NCBI GenBank assembly: GCA_030141605.1
Contig: JAQGDQ010000016.1
Location: 508,282 to 572,281 of the forward strand
DNA: 64,000 nt
Source of the DNA: Tubiluchus corallicola
Taxonomy: Eukaryota; Priapulida; Priapulimorpha; Priapulimorphida; Tubiluchidae
Direction: 5' to 3'
Notes under the pieces: model-generated
Seen by the model: only the letters and a program-made list of their open reading frames with translations
Told to the model about the DNA's origin: nothing
Database searches by the model: none
Program-made: the position numbers and the translations under genes
In this document: positions 37,301-49,800 of the stretch, piece after piece
How the letters are laid out: every line of letters starts with the position of its first letter
How positions within the stretch are numbered: position 1 is the stretch's first letter

Positions 37301-40300
37301 ATCATCCAGTATCAAATGGTGCAGCAGAAAGTGCTGTTCAAACTGTAAAGCTTGCTTTAAAGAAGCAAGGACTTGACAAGTCTCAGTGCAATTTGAGAGT
37401 ATAAGCATGCTAACTTCTTACTCATGTCTAGAAGTACACCACATCCAGTTACTGGAACAGCACCTTTTAAACTCTTTTTAAAGAGACAGCTGAGAACTCG
37501 GTTCTCATTGCTAAAACCACATCTTGAGCAGAATGTTTTTGATAAGCAAAATAAGCAAAAACAATGGCATGATAAACATGGTGTTAAATAACGAATTTCC
37601 ACTGAAGGAGAATCAGTTCACATTAAAAATTTGTGTGGCGTCCAGAAAAGTGGATTCTTGGCAAAATTGTGGAGGAAAAAGGACCTCTGACTCACCAAGT
37701 TAAAACTAATGATGGTGATAGGCATATGGAGCATTTACGCAAAGACTTGAACAGCTATTTACATCATGACTCGTATGCAGATACTAACCAACCTACTCCA
37801 GTTATTCCACCAGCTCCTGTCACAGAGGTTCGGGAACAACCTACTATCGCAAATCCAATGAACACTGAAATGGACAGTGGCAGCAAACAATCTAGTACTT
37901 CACTCTTCGCATGTACGGAAACCACCCGAAAGACTAAATTTATGAACTGTGTGATTGAATTGTTCATTAATAATGTGTGACTTTTCATATGCATTCAAAA
38001 CACTATGAAGTTGAAGTTGTGTTTTCTATGGTTTAGGCAGGCATATATTTTTATCAGTATATGATAGCAGTTGGTACATTAGCTATCGGTAAGCATTTTT
38101 GGTGTTGTGCATAATTGTGCATTTTCTTGTTGGTTAGTTGAATTCTAAAAAGAAAATTAGAGTTTAGTGTTATAGCAGATAGTTACATGTTGGCATACTT
38201 CCATGGGTATTTGGCTGTAATTATGTTAACAGGTTGGCAGAGTTTCATTTAATTATTTCTTTTGCGGTGAATTTAAACTGAATTCATAACAGGCATTTCT
38301 AACTGTATTTTTTGCGATGCAGTTTTGTACTTCTTATGCAATTGTGAAAAATTTGAGTTGCAAATTTTTTATTAAGAGGGGAAACGTGTAATGACGTAAT
38401 CTTTATATAGCGGTCTTGAAGCACGCATGCGCATTTGACAATAAAGAGTTGTCTTGTAACCTGCCATTACATTTTGAGTTTAGCTTTCTGTTTTATCTGT
38501 GTGTTCATCCAATTTGTGACATCAACATTTTGATATCTCAAGACAGCGAAATATTGCCACAAAATTTTTTGTTTTCATTTTAAATATTCTTTCCTGCCAT
38601 TTCTTTTATTCCTTTTTATCTTTTTTTATTGAAAAAGACAACTGAGTAATTTAGTGGACTGATTACAGCCTACGCTGCAAGCCCAGGTCTAAGCTCTACT
38701 ATTGAGTGACATTTTAGTTTAGAATTTGTAATTAGTTTTGACAATGCAATGGCTCTATCCCACCACCACAAAAAATCCATAAAAAATTATAGGGATTTTG
38801 AAAATAAGAACTCAAAATATAATTAATATAGTAAAATTAGACAAAATTAAACAAGATGTAGGAACTGCCATTAGGCCAAACTTCTGTTATTTGAAATTGC
38901 TAATAATTCAGTTCAAACTAGCTTACAAATTTGTATTAACCATAGATCTGCAGCAATAAAAGACACCCTCCTTAAAAGAGATCAGAATTTCATATATGCT
39001 CATCATGTACACAGACTATAACATAAGTAACTATTCCCTGAAAAGTCCCTCTATGTTCACAGCCTTCATTAGCATTTAATAAAAGCAGTTACATGCATAT
39101 AGTTGTTTTCAGTACTACCATACGTGCATGACTAATATAGCAAAGAAGTCTGCATCAAATAATTTTAAATTAAATGTTGCATTTTCTTAATTAATTACTT
39201 AATTTAGGAACATATTGAAAAAGTAAAGATATATATATAGAGCTATGCTTACTATAAAATGAATCGGCTACTGGCTCTCTATCACTGACTATGAACTCAT
39301 CGTATTTGTATTGGTCCTTGTTATTGTCCACTGTAAAATATCAATGCAAAATACTATGACAAACAATAAAAATAGTCAAGAATTAAAAACAACATTAAAT
39401 GAAGAACTTGAAATTGACAAGAATTTTCCAGTCGTCATTTGTGATGCACTTTCAGTTTTTTAGAGCCTTTAGTGAGATTCTTGTTGCCACCCAAGGACCG
39501 TTGCTTTTTAAATGTTGTTTAACGAAACTCACACTATATACTTTGGTCAATACATGAAACGAACACAAGCAAAATTCTAGCTCCTTCTAGTTCTTGACTT
39601 ATTATTTTTTAAAACAAAAATTGGTGTACGCCATTTCTTTTTACTTGCAATGCATGATATACGTATTTAGCATATTTGAGCTTCTATATCTTTAAAAATA
39701 AATGTTGTATGCAGCTTAAAATGTGCACTATGATAAACTGCACCTAATTTTCATGATAAAAAGTATCAGTATACTTCCATCTTATTTGGTTTTTGAGATA
39801 CACCCCTTTGAAAACAATTTGCAGATTACAATTTACAGATTTTCTAAAGCCACCAGCATAGAAGCAAAGAAGATAAATGGTTTTATATTATAGGTATATG
39901 TTAACCAGGTGACACTTAATCCACTGCTTCATTTCTAGTTGAGTAACTGCATAGGCGAGCAAACTGTGAGAGCCTAAAATGCTTCAAAAAATAAATAACG
40001 AAAACAGACTTTTAGTCTATGATGAGGTACTTCACTATGTGGGTAACTACTGAAGCCATTCAAACTTTCACAGTATAAAGGTCACTAATGCATTTACTAG
40101 TGGTCCATTTTTAAGCCTTAAGCTAAACTTCCTTTTATAGGCCTACAAAAAGTAGTAGTCAAAATGCTTATTGAGCGTAAACAATTGTTTTGACTGTAAC
40201 AGTAATTGTCAGTACTATAAGTCAAGCCAAAAAATGGAATAATTAGTACATTGCTGATTTTAAAGTACTAAGGCATAAAATGCCATTACAAAATCAAAAC

Positions 40301-41420
40301 AGTAGACTTTTAAATTGTCAAAGTAAATGTGATATAACTAGAATATAACTAGGCCTGTGATCTTAACATGGTGTACAAATTTGTCATAAAATAGTGGGTT
40401 TAAGTTTTACTGATTTTTTTCCAGTATGCTTCAACCAATCACTTGCGTGGTCACAACTTTAAAATGTTTATGTCTTTCTCGGGATTAAATGTATCAAAAT
40501 TTTCATTTGCTAACAGAGTTGTAAACATTTGGAATGCTCTGGACTCTCATGTAGTGCTCACTACCAGTTTGCTGGTTTTCACTAAAAGATTAGCTAATGT
40601 TAACTTACTGCCCTATTGCAACTTTATCCAAAACATGTAACTTTGTCATTGGCGTAATTGGTTTGCTCCAAATCGCGTTATTGTATAAAGCGTGTTGTAT
40701 ATAGTTTATAATTCATATTTAGGTACATTTTATTACGAGCCTTTTAATGAGAGATATTCAATTCTGATTCTTTCTTTTATACAATTCTAATAAATGTATC
40801 AATGTCAAATAAATAAACAAAAGAAGAAATTGCAAAGAAATGTAAAAAATTTACCTTATAATAAAACAGAAAAAAATCACAACACAGATCTTTAGTGAAC
40901 TTCAGTACTGCCAATTCATGTATTTAAATAGAAGGCAGTCTGGCTTAAGCCTTAAAGTTGAAAATTGAACCGCAAGTAGACAGATTACTCGGTGTACTTT
41001 GTACTGTGGAAATTTGAATGACTTCAGTAGTTAACTCCAGTAGGATGGTGAAATACCTGTTATATGCTTTCATACATAACAGAAGCAAGCGACCTAAATT
41101 AACTTGTGACCTAGGTTGTCACAATTGTAAAATGTTGTGTTGTTTAACTTTGAAGTAGTTTTATTTTTTGCTAATACTATCTTATGTATTTTAAATTCTT
41201 GGTGAAATTACTGAAAGTTAAATTCAAAATTTTATTTCAATAAAGGTATTTCAAATAAACGTGTGTATGTGTGTGTAGCGGTGCCACAGCTTTAACTGCT
41301 CTACTGGATTCATTAAGAACGTGTCCACTAAATTTATTAAGCACATGCGAATACAAAATTAAATTTACCCGTTTGTGTTAATGATAAGAATATCCCTATG
41401 AAATAAAATAGGCTATTCAT
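34311..41420 (-). CDS. TM2D3: TM2 domain-containing protein 3 (five exons)
   Basis: Spliced minus-strand gene. Coding exons in transcript order are 41420-41369, 39330-39253, 36300-36143, 35535-35376 and 34555-34311. All borders are GT-AG and every phase matches, giving 230 aa (human TM2D3 is about 247). Residues 1-17 form a signal peptide (MNSLFYFIGIFLSL). A Cys-rich ectodomain follows, with repeated CxxC-type pairs (ITCNYTDCTYGK; QCRFCYQADEWEHKC). CNWTAGYRWST at 160-170 leads into the TM2 domain: two hydrophobic helices around 171-217, with the conserved DRF at 184-186, ending GPADGSLYVW. TM2D3 is the animal homologue of Drosophila almondex, a membrane protein linked to Notch signalling. The first exon is short and assigned from phase, donor and signal-peptide character, so it is the least certain. 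The 3-kb intron between exons 2 and 3 contains an LTR retroelement. Confidence 0.9.
36694..36830 (+). repeat. 5' LTR
   Basis: 137 bp, starting TGTAATGATG and ending TTTGTGACA. Contains a TATA-like TTTAAATAG and an AATAAA hexamer followed by a TTGT-rich stretch, as expected for a promoter and polyadenylation signal. Confidence 0.88.
36880..37970 (+). pseudogene. gag-integrase fusion remnant of the LTR element
   Basis: In the first frame, SLGAKAYGTLRKVLAPTKPS (from about 36917) matches the N-terminal gag region of Ty3/gypsy elements. Around 37045 it passes in frame into an integrase core (LLIVTDSYSKWLECFPM; later VSDNGPQFTSE with the second catalytic Asp). The position of the first catalytic Asp reads HIYSA instead of an HxD-type motif, so that residue is lost. 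A frameshift near 37285 moves the GPVYHPVSNGAAE segment into another frame. The C-terminal part with a WxxGKI-type end (37633-37980) is in yet another. Stops and frameshifts leave no functional protein. Confidence 0.85.
38387..38521 (+). repeat. 3' LTR
   Basis: 135 bp, starting TGTAATGACG and ending TTTGTGACA. It differs from the 5' LTR by about nine substitutions and a 2-nt gap, which indicates an insertion that is not recent. Confidence 0.88.
38530..39250. other. intron sequence of TM2D3, nothing else seen
   Basis: AT-rich and without ORFs or terminal repeats that I can recognise. Confidence 0.5.
40420..40810 (+). pseudogene. 3' fragment of a non-LTR retrotransposon (LINE)
   Basis: An open frame (40443-40640) gives LRGHNFKMFMSFS, then FSFANRVVNIWNALDSHVV, then F-KRL, then a stop. 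The RGH-K-F start, the F-NRV-N-WN-LP/LD block and the terminal F-K-L-N pattern are characteristic of the extreme C-terminus of CR1/Jockey-type LINE reverse transcriptases. About 170 bp of 3'-UTR follows, ending in AATAAATGTATC and a short (AATA)n tail. This is a 5'-truncated insertion, antisense in the first intron of TM2D3. Confidence 0.65.
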
Positions 41421-41429
41421 TTTTTACAG

Positions 41430-42890
41430 TCACAGTTAATAAAACGCGGCAAGACATCTTAAAAAAGAGAAACATCTAAGCGGCAAAGTGCCGACCCAAG
41501 CCGTACAAACTATCAAATTCTGATTCTGCTTGTAAGGCGCCGAGTAAACCACTAGCCGCGGTAGGACACTTCCCATAAAACGCATGTGCTAAATTTGCGG
41601 AAAAGCAGTGCCGTACATGGGCAGCCCAAATAGGGTACTAGCGATTTCTGTCGAGAATCGAGATTTATGACATAATAAAACATAAAACTAAATTTGTTTT
41701 AGATAAAAAGTAACTTTATAATAATGATGGATAGTCCTTGACAATTAACAATATCATCATTATGATTAGCTCCATTAATATCATCATAACATTAAACTAA
41801 GTTTCCAATGCTTTAAAGAGAGAAACTATGTAGGGCACATAACTCGCTAACCCGTTTACTTAGTAGAAAACAATTATTTGTCCAAGAGAGAGTGAAAAGG
41901 ATCACCTGTCTGTGAAGCAAGACAAAATAAAAAATGATATACCTTAAGCAAATGTTTTATCAGCTGTATAATTAATTATTCAACCTGTATTGACGTTTTT
42001 TTATTATTACTGTTACATAAACAAGGAAAACGGACTTAACGACTCAATTCGCGACCTGTCTCTAGTGTCCTACTTGGCTAGCACATGTACGCCAATCGTC
42101 CTACTTCGGCTAGTCGATTACTCGGCACCCAACACAGATAAAATGATGCATGGATATCTTAGAATAGATTGCCAGTTACCGGTACATTTCAGACGTGTTT
42201 GTTAACTGGATGTTAAGGTTAGGTAAGATTCTTAAGCCATGTACACACGATACAGTAAAAAAACAGTGCAATACTCCAGCATAAAACTAGACACTGCTAT
42301 GCCAGCAGCTTGTCGGCTGTCGCTGCAATTCCGAGTCATTAAGGTGACCGCAACAAAAGGCAAAAATCGCTGACGCTCGTCAGTCCAAGTTAATTTGGTG
42401 CGAAGATTTCCCAACACGTCCCTGACGGTACTCACGGCAGGTATAATAGCGCTTTAAGTTTTATTTGCTTAGCTATTTATTATGGATTATTTTTATTTGT
42501 CTCTTTCGTGTTAGTAATTTTACAACAAATATGCAAAAATCTAAATAACATAACAAATAGTATTATGCCAAAACAGTAAATAAAACTAACTAAAATATAC
42601 TGAAGTCTAGATTCAATGTATTTCTCACGATGATTGGCCTAGAGTCGGTCTAATCGGGCTTTAATCTGTGGAACTGAAGAAGCGCTCACTACATTCGCAG
42701 AAAACTTGTTCCAAGCATTTACAAAACGAGCTGCAAAAAAATTTTGCTTTTTACCCATTTACTTCTGACGCTGTAGGAATTGAAGCTATAAAAATAAGAC
42801 GGTTATTACAAGACAACGATGATCAGTAGTTTAATTTTCAATATGGAGATGTGGGGTAAATTAACAGAAGCAAACTATTAAAAAATAGAA
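41430..42890. other. TM2D3 upstream / TM2D3-FKBP8 intergenic region
   Basis: This is the start-side flank of TM2D3 and should contain its promoter and 5'-UTR. ORFs at 41990-42205 (+) and 42232-42435 (-) have no domain signal. No TATA box placed convincingly. Confidence 0.4.
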
Positions 42891-43500
42891 AGTTGGCGAA
42901 AAGAAGCTGTAAGATGCGTGGTGAAGCAAAAAATGTCTACGAGTTCTTGAGTACTAATGATGACCTGGGGTGGATATTGAGACAAATAATACATTATAAA
43001 AAATTAATGTGGTACCGAAGTGTGCTGATACCTGAGAGTAAACGAGATGCTAAAAAGGTGCTGTTCAGTATATGTGAGAAAAATGTTTCCAGAAGTTGGG
43101 GGACAGAAATTAGAGAAATTATAAGTATGTATGTAGTAGATATAAATGCTGAAAGAATATAAAGCTTACTGAAGTCACAATGGAGAAAAAAGAAATAAAA
43201 AAACAGTTAAAAGGTATCTAGAAGTAGAAGTTGTGAAAAGGTGTGATGATACAACAAAACTAAGATTTATGAAACATAGTGTCGAAAATTGGGAACAGGC
43301 AACAAATTATGCAATGAAGTGTGTTGAAAAAACTGCATATGAAATTACTGTTTGGAAACTAAACATGATCAAATTAAAGTGTAGTGATACAAATAAGTGT
43401 AAGGATGATTTGATGTGCCCACTGTGATACGATGGACCATCTGTTGAATTGTGAAGTAGCTAAAAAGTGTTTGGAAATCATGCAATGAACGAAGAAGATT
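42885..43500 (+). pseudogene. decayed LINE reverse transcriptase C-terminal region
   Basis: Two adjacent frames read IHYKKLMWYRSVLIPES and, after a frameshift near 43170, RFMKHSVENWEQATNYAMKC, then AYEITVWKLNMIKLKCS, then MCPLCD and DHLLNCE. A conserved (A/Y)-xx-x-W-x-R/N-M stretch followed by a C-x2-C with H-LL-C end is how many LINE ORF2 proteins finish (a Cys/His knuckle after the RT domain). The frame change and stops show decay. It lies between the divergent TM2D3 and FKBP8 genes. Assignment to a specific LINE clade is not possible. Confidence 0.5.
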
Positions 43501-43855
43501 TATGTTCAGTAAACACTAGCACATTAGTAAGAGTCAGTTAATTAAAACTACATTTTAATTAGCCTGTAATTATTATTTCGGAAGGCACAGCAAAACCAAT
43601 TAGCCGATTACGTTGTAATTAATAATAAACTCGATATCGTACGTACAAGAAATTCAAAGCCACAAGTCTCACAATGTATATAAAAATTATTATAATTAGT
43701 ATTTTGTCTGTAACAGATATGATCTATTTTCCTTGTTGTTAGCTCTATGAAAATCGCAGCAACACTCAGAGTGATTTTTTAAAACCCTTCATATTTATTC
43801 TAAAGAACTTGATGTTTTTCTTTCAGATTAGGCATCTAATTCTAATTCATCAATA

Positions 43856-46800
43856 ATGTCTGATGTAGAAATATCTACAATAGAGCAAGTGGCTAAACAA
43901 CCAGCAAAAGAAGATAATTTCAGAGATTTAGATTCACCATCAAAAGAAGGGGAAGGTGATCGTAGTGCACGTGGACTTGACGATAATATGGAAAACTTTC
44001 AGCATTCTACTGTAGGAGAAACATCAGAACAAGAAGATAACAACGGAGACACTGCAACATATATTGATAGTAACAGGAGTGAAGAAACTGAAGATGAAAC
44101 AGTAAGCGGACAGGACAATAAGTCTATCCATCCCAATGAAGGAGACGCAGATGAGCTGACAGGTAACAGAAGTGTATGAGTTATGATGTTATTTGGTCAA
44201 ATGATTCATTTTAACTATCAAAGCGTAATTATCCCGACAATGCTTGTATTAGCCTTTATTTAGTCATGCAAAAATGCATCGTTAATAACAATGGTTAGTT
44301 GTGGTATTTTGAATTGCTATTGTTTATATTTTACACTTGCCTAAGTATGTTTTCAAAGAAGATCCGGCATGCTGCTCATGTAAGCATTTTTAACATTTCA
44401 TAATATTGAGCTTAAAGTACAAGGAAACCCTCCACTTACATAAAGCTTAAAAATTTGCCTTGAAATTTTGTATCACTTATGTACTGCCTCTTTGCATGTA
44501 TTGCTTGTGTCGGCAGCAACGCTATATAAAACATGTAAATTTACACTCCTGTGATGACCATTAGATGCTGCCATTTTGAGAATAAGTCATTTGAATCAAT
44601 TTAGATAACACTGAGTAGAGTTTGAAAAAATAATCAGAGCTTTCATAGTGCACACTTCACTAACTAGGTAAAGTTTTAAATTACTGCATCTTGTCAATAA
44701 GATTAAAAATATGTTTTTTGCTTAGTGAGTGATGCACCCTAGAGGTGAGTCAATGACATTTTACCAATTGATGAAAACATTTTAAATAATTAATAATTTT
44801 CTTTTCTAATTAGCTAAGTCTTTCAAGCAGGTAAGCGAAATGCTAAGTAATATAATTTTGCATGGAAAGTTTTTTGGGACATAGTTTAATATTTCCTTTT
44901 CTTCCCCTGTTCCCCTTTACGATGTGCATATATGACCTAACGTAATGGCGCGGTCGGAAAAGTATCGTGGGAGATTTAAAATGAAAACAAATAAAAAATC
45001 CTTTTAATGCTAGTACGTTATATGCATAAAATTGCTATAAAGTAATATAATTTTTAAGGAGATTTTTCTGAAGCCTACTTCAGGTATCCCTTTTCTTATC
45101 CTTTAACATTCAGATAGTTCTATATTTTATAAACTAATTGTAACTATAACTGATTGCATTTAGCTAAACATTCACGCCCATGTTTAACGAGATCTTGATT
45201 GTTTGATACAGGCAATCAGTCACAATACACTGAGAGACTTGCTTCGGGTAGTACAGATAATACTGAGATTCCGGCTCATTTCTTTTCAGTTACCCAAATC
45301 AGCTATGTGTTTATCTAGAAAGATAGGGATTATTTTACAGTAATTGATAGACTAGTATTGCAATTTTTAATTGAACACTTAGATAATTTAAGCTCGAAAG
45401 AAATCAGTTCTCATGAAGAACGTGAAGCAAGTGAGAAAGAAGATGGTGAGAAATCAGACAGCTGGGTTGATGTGCTGGGCAGTGGTGATTTACTAAAAAA
45501 GGTAAAATTTTGTTTTTACTGGGACAGTGTTTGGTATGTACAGGAAATATGTGAATGATTCTGTTTAATTCACAAGTAGGATGAATGAAATTTTAGGCTT
45601 TTGCAATAATATAGCAATGAAACAAGTGGAGATTTAAAAAACAATACACAAAAACCAACAACATCAAAAAATTATAGCAGTATATTAAATAAAGTAGCTG
45701 ATAACAATTAAAATTAGAATGTTTTTTATTGACACTGCTAATGGGAAAATGTCATAAATTGATCTAAATCATAAGAGATATGTAGTCAGGTGAATTAAAA
45801 ATAGGCATATACAGTCAGTCATAGATGTAAAAGCGGCAACAGGACATTTGGGTGCAGAGTTAGAGTGCAGAAAATTGGGCTAGACCGTTACGGCACCTGA
45901 CATTTGGGTGCGAGACATGTGGGGACCAGCACCGACATACCAGCTACGTCCAATGTGACTCGATCACACAAATATACATTTTTCTGTTTGTGGTACAAAC
46001 CTACAAATCATGCCTAGCAGCTAAATTTATTGTGGGAATCCTCTTCTACTGCTTAATTACCATGTAACTTTTAAAATATCTAAAGTTTCTTTAGGAAAAG
46101 AAAAGAGTATGAAAGTTTAATACAGGAAATAACTACATTATTATATAGTATAACTCGCTTGGCTCATGTATAATCATTGGTGCAAAACGCATAATATTGA
46201 CATGCATTATATTTGGTAAGAGATACTGCAAAAATGCTTACAATTATTGTTGATCTTGGTATTGATAGGTACTTGAGAATTGCTTTGTCTCTTTCAATAG
46301 ACAATTATTGCTAGCGAGAGAGATCGTCCAAGTCGTGGAGATACAGTTACCATAAAGTACAGAAGCAATTTGGAAAGTGGCATACTTGTAGACAATGTTG
46401 AGTCTGAAACATTTATTCTTGGTGATGGAGATGTAATTCATGGTGAGTTTGTATTAAAATATTGACATGCATTGCTACCATGAGTGATTAAGATGTTAGG
46501 TTCGAATTGTTTATAGCATGAGTTATACTGGTACAACAAATTTTTACTGGTTATATCTAACTTTGAGAAATCTCCGAAAAAAGAAAGGCAGGGGCTGCTA
46601 TGCACAAACACGAATGTAGTCACCCTATTAGTCACTATATTCCACTGGTATTTCAAATTTTGGAGTTGGTGTTATTCAAAATACACAGTGGCTGCAAACC
46701 TCAAATGCTAGAGAGACTGTTGTCTGGGTAAGTAAAATATAAAGAGGATGTTAGGTTTGTCAATTGCGAAACTAGAATATTTTGTACAGCTTTAATGTTA

Positions 46801-49800
46801 TGTTAAAATGGTTCCCTCTAAAATAAAATAATTTTAACTGTGTATGTATGTATGTGTTGAAATGTATGATGACCTAGGTAAATACTAGCTTGTTTATGTT
46901 GCCTGATTAGACTTTTCTAGAACTGGAAAGAAGGCACTGTTCATTCACTCAATGCTTACGTATCATTTCCAGCTTTTGATCTTGCCGTATCACTAATGAA
47001 TGTTGAGGAAACAGCAGAACTAAAAGTAGCAGCACGTTTTGCATACGGCGATAAGGGCAGGTAATTTTTAAATGATTTATTTTCCTTTGCGTAGTTTTGT
47101 TGTTTTTGTTGCTTTAGGTATAATCGTATTGCATGATTTTTTTGTACGATTCATCAATGCTTTGGCAGGAGCTTAAGCCACTCATGTTTTGATTTAAAAA
47201 AAAACCAGCTGTCGTAGTTTTTTTTTAATGCTGCATTTGCACTCCTGTGATTTTAATTATTCATCATTTCATATTTCTTATGTAAATATTTACAGTTTTC
47301 TATTTGTGATTTAGAGTACCTGACATTCCACCAAAAGCTAATCTTTGTTATGAAGTTTCTTTACTAAGTGCCGAAGCTGCAAAAGATGATGCAGAACTGA
47401 CGGTTTCTGAAAGAATACACATAGGGTAAGTCATAGAATTTTCATTTTTTCTGTTATTTTTCCATTAATTTGCTTTACTAAATTAATAAGTAACTAAAAA
47501 GTATGAAAAAGCAAGAAACTTTGGAAAGAATTTACCATTCCTCACACAGTTTAAATACCCCAATCCTAATCCTAACCCCAACCCTGATCCTAATCTTAAT
47601 CCTAACTCTAATCCGCTTCACGAACTAATTTATTGTGTGTGGGAATTGTAAATTTTAGCTGAAACTTTATTTAATCAAGATGAACTAGAATAGTTCAGCC
47701 AGCATCCTGATGCAGAAATAAGAATATAATTTCCAAACATATAAGCAAACATGAATTTAGACATTGTCAGATGCTGGATGCTCTGTTCTACTTTATATAT
47801 TAGTTTTTCCTCGGGCTGACTAACCAGGTGTATTATGTGTGTTCCATCTGAGCGTGCAACAAATAAGTTACTGTACTCCTGGACGGCCTTTTAATGAAAT
47901 TAGTTGCCAAACGTAATTTGATGGAAATGCTGAATTTCAAGAAAACAGTTAAGCATATTGAGTTGCATTTGGCGTGGCTTCATAAATTGCTAAAAGTTCC
48001 ATACTTGCAGTGTTTTAATTAATAGTGTTTTCATTACTATTGTGTTTCAGCAATAAAAAGAGAGAACGTGGCAATTATCTCTATTCTAGGGAAGATTATT
48101 CTGATGCACTTAATTCCTACAACAAGTAAGTAATGATACTCCCTTAGATGCACCCAGTGCTATAGTGACAAATTTGCAAGTATACTGTCTAAAGTCTCAA
48201 GTAGTGGGGGGCAAAAGGAAGCAATGTCGCCCACTCCTGATGTTGTTGACTGAATGTATTAATAGGCCTATACAATGTATCTAGAAATGGATTTTTGTGT
48301 CTAATCACTATCTGGGAAACTTGGCTTTATTAGACTGGGAAAATTTCGGGAAATAAACATTACATTCTTAAAATTTTAGTGACGTCAGTGAAATACTTGT
48401 ATAATATGTTCCTATAAACTTCTTAAACTGGGCAAGAAAAATATTAATATGTTTTCATAATATAGTGCGCAGACTTGCTTTTACATTTTTTGTTGCTATG
48501 CATTTGTTTCATCAATGAAATAAGTTCAAATAACATTCACACAAGAACATGTATTAATGTAGACTTACTCATCAAAATTTTCTAATAAAATCCACAGGCC
48601 TTTTTCATTCCATTAGAATGCGTTACAATAATAACATAAATATATGAAATCATATCAGGATTAAAAACCAAGGAAAACATGTTCAAAACATCATCATTCA
48701 GCCTCTAACAGATCACCGAGAAGAAGTGCCATGGCTTCAAGGCGCACATGCTAACACCTCAAATAACTGTCATTTGAGTATATGGGCATATACTGTTAAC
48801 AGAAGTGAATGTACGCAATGTATATGCCCGTATACCTACTACTGCATCACTGAATACACCAATGAACTGTTGATATTTTATTCTTTTTAGTTTGTATTGT
48901 AACTAAAAATGTACTTAGTGCACAAACATATACCAGAACTTGCATTTTTCGAATTTGTATTTTTTCAACATTTTTAATAATAGAAGTGTAACAAGGCACT
49001 AGCACGACACGTGCAATAAATACATGTGAGTTTATTTCAAATATTAAATACAAAGCTTTGTAATGCTTATTTAATAAAGTATCAAAACAAACCAATTTTA
49101 GTACTCGTTGGAAATAATTCTTCTATCTTCTTTCTTTAACAGGGGTGTCAAATATTTAGACGATTCCAAATACTCACACAAAGAGGAACCGCCGGAGTTG
49201 CTGCAAGAGCTTGTTGACTTGCGAGTGAAGTGTTACAATAACTTAGCTGCAGCACAACTCAAAGTAGGTGTTTCGCTTTCGAATTCTGTTGTAACCAGCA
49301 GACTTGTATTTTAAAATGTATTTCGTTTTGTCATAAATAGACAAACCTAAAACAGTGATACGTTTATTATAATTTAAAATTACTCCTTTAATCTAAACAA
49401 AGTTTAAGATTGCCTTTATTGAACGAGGTAACACGTGGACACCAAAAAGTAAGCCTTTCTTAAAAATGCCACAGAACCGAGAATTTTTATCCAGTTTGCA
49501 TGTGTATTCAAATAGAAAGATATTAAGCTTACCATTTTTGCTAAGAATTTTTTTTCATTCATTATATTCATTTACTCATATATTTTATTTTTCTCTCATG
49601 TATCCCAATAACATCAGTTTTCCTTAGTAATTCCTTGACCATTTCTTATCAGGAAACTCCCTTATCAGTTTTTTTGTGCCGTATCCTTCATGAAGCCTTT
49701 ATTGTTCAATAATTATTTTGTTTTCTTCCCTAAAATTTAAAAATTAAAAAAATAAAATGTGAGTAAATGAATACAGTTAATGAAATAAAATTAACGCATC

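Larger units (their letters stand above)
36689..38526 (+). mobile_element. non-autonomous Ty3/gypsy-type LTR retrotransposon
   Basis: Two LTRs of 137 and 135 bp (36694-36830, 38387-38521) share about 93 % identity by eye, begin TG and end CA. They are flanked by a 5-bp target duplication TCAAC (36689-36693 and 38522-38526). A purine-rich AAGAGGGGAAACG abuts the 3' LTR as polypurine tract. GTGGCGAGG just after the 5' LTR is a plausible primer-binding region. The 1.55-kb interior has a gag fragment joined to integrase, with protease, reverse transcriptase and RNase H missing. It lies antisense within an intron of TM2D3. Confidence 0.9.

Noticed and set aside
46640-46735. Possible FKBP8 exon reading [12 protein letters not shown] before a GTAAGT
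   Set aside because: The true next exon (46973-47060) restores the FKBP domain in the correct phase, so including this segment would break the reading.
46921-46972. Earlier acceptor (TTTTCTAG) for FKBP8 exon 4
   Set aside because: The later acceptor at 46971-46972 gives the phase and the conserved H-A-FDLAV junction.
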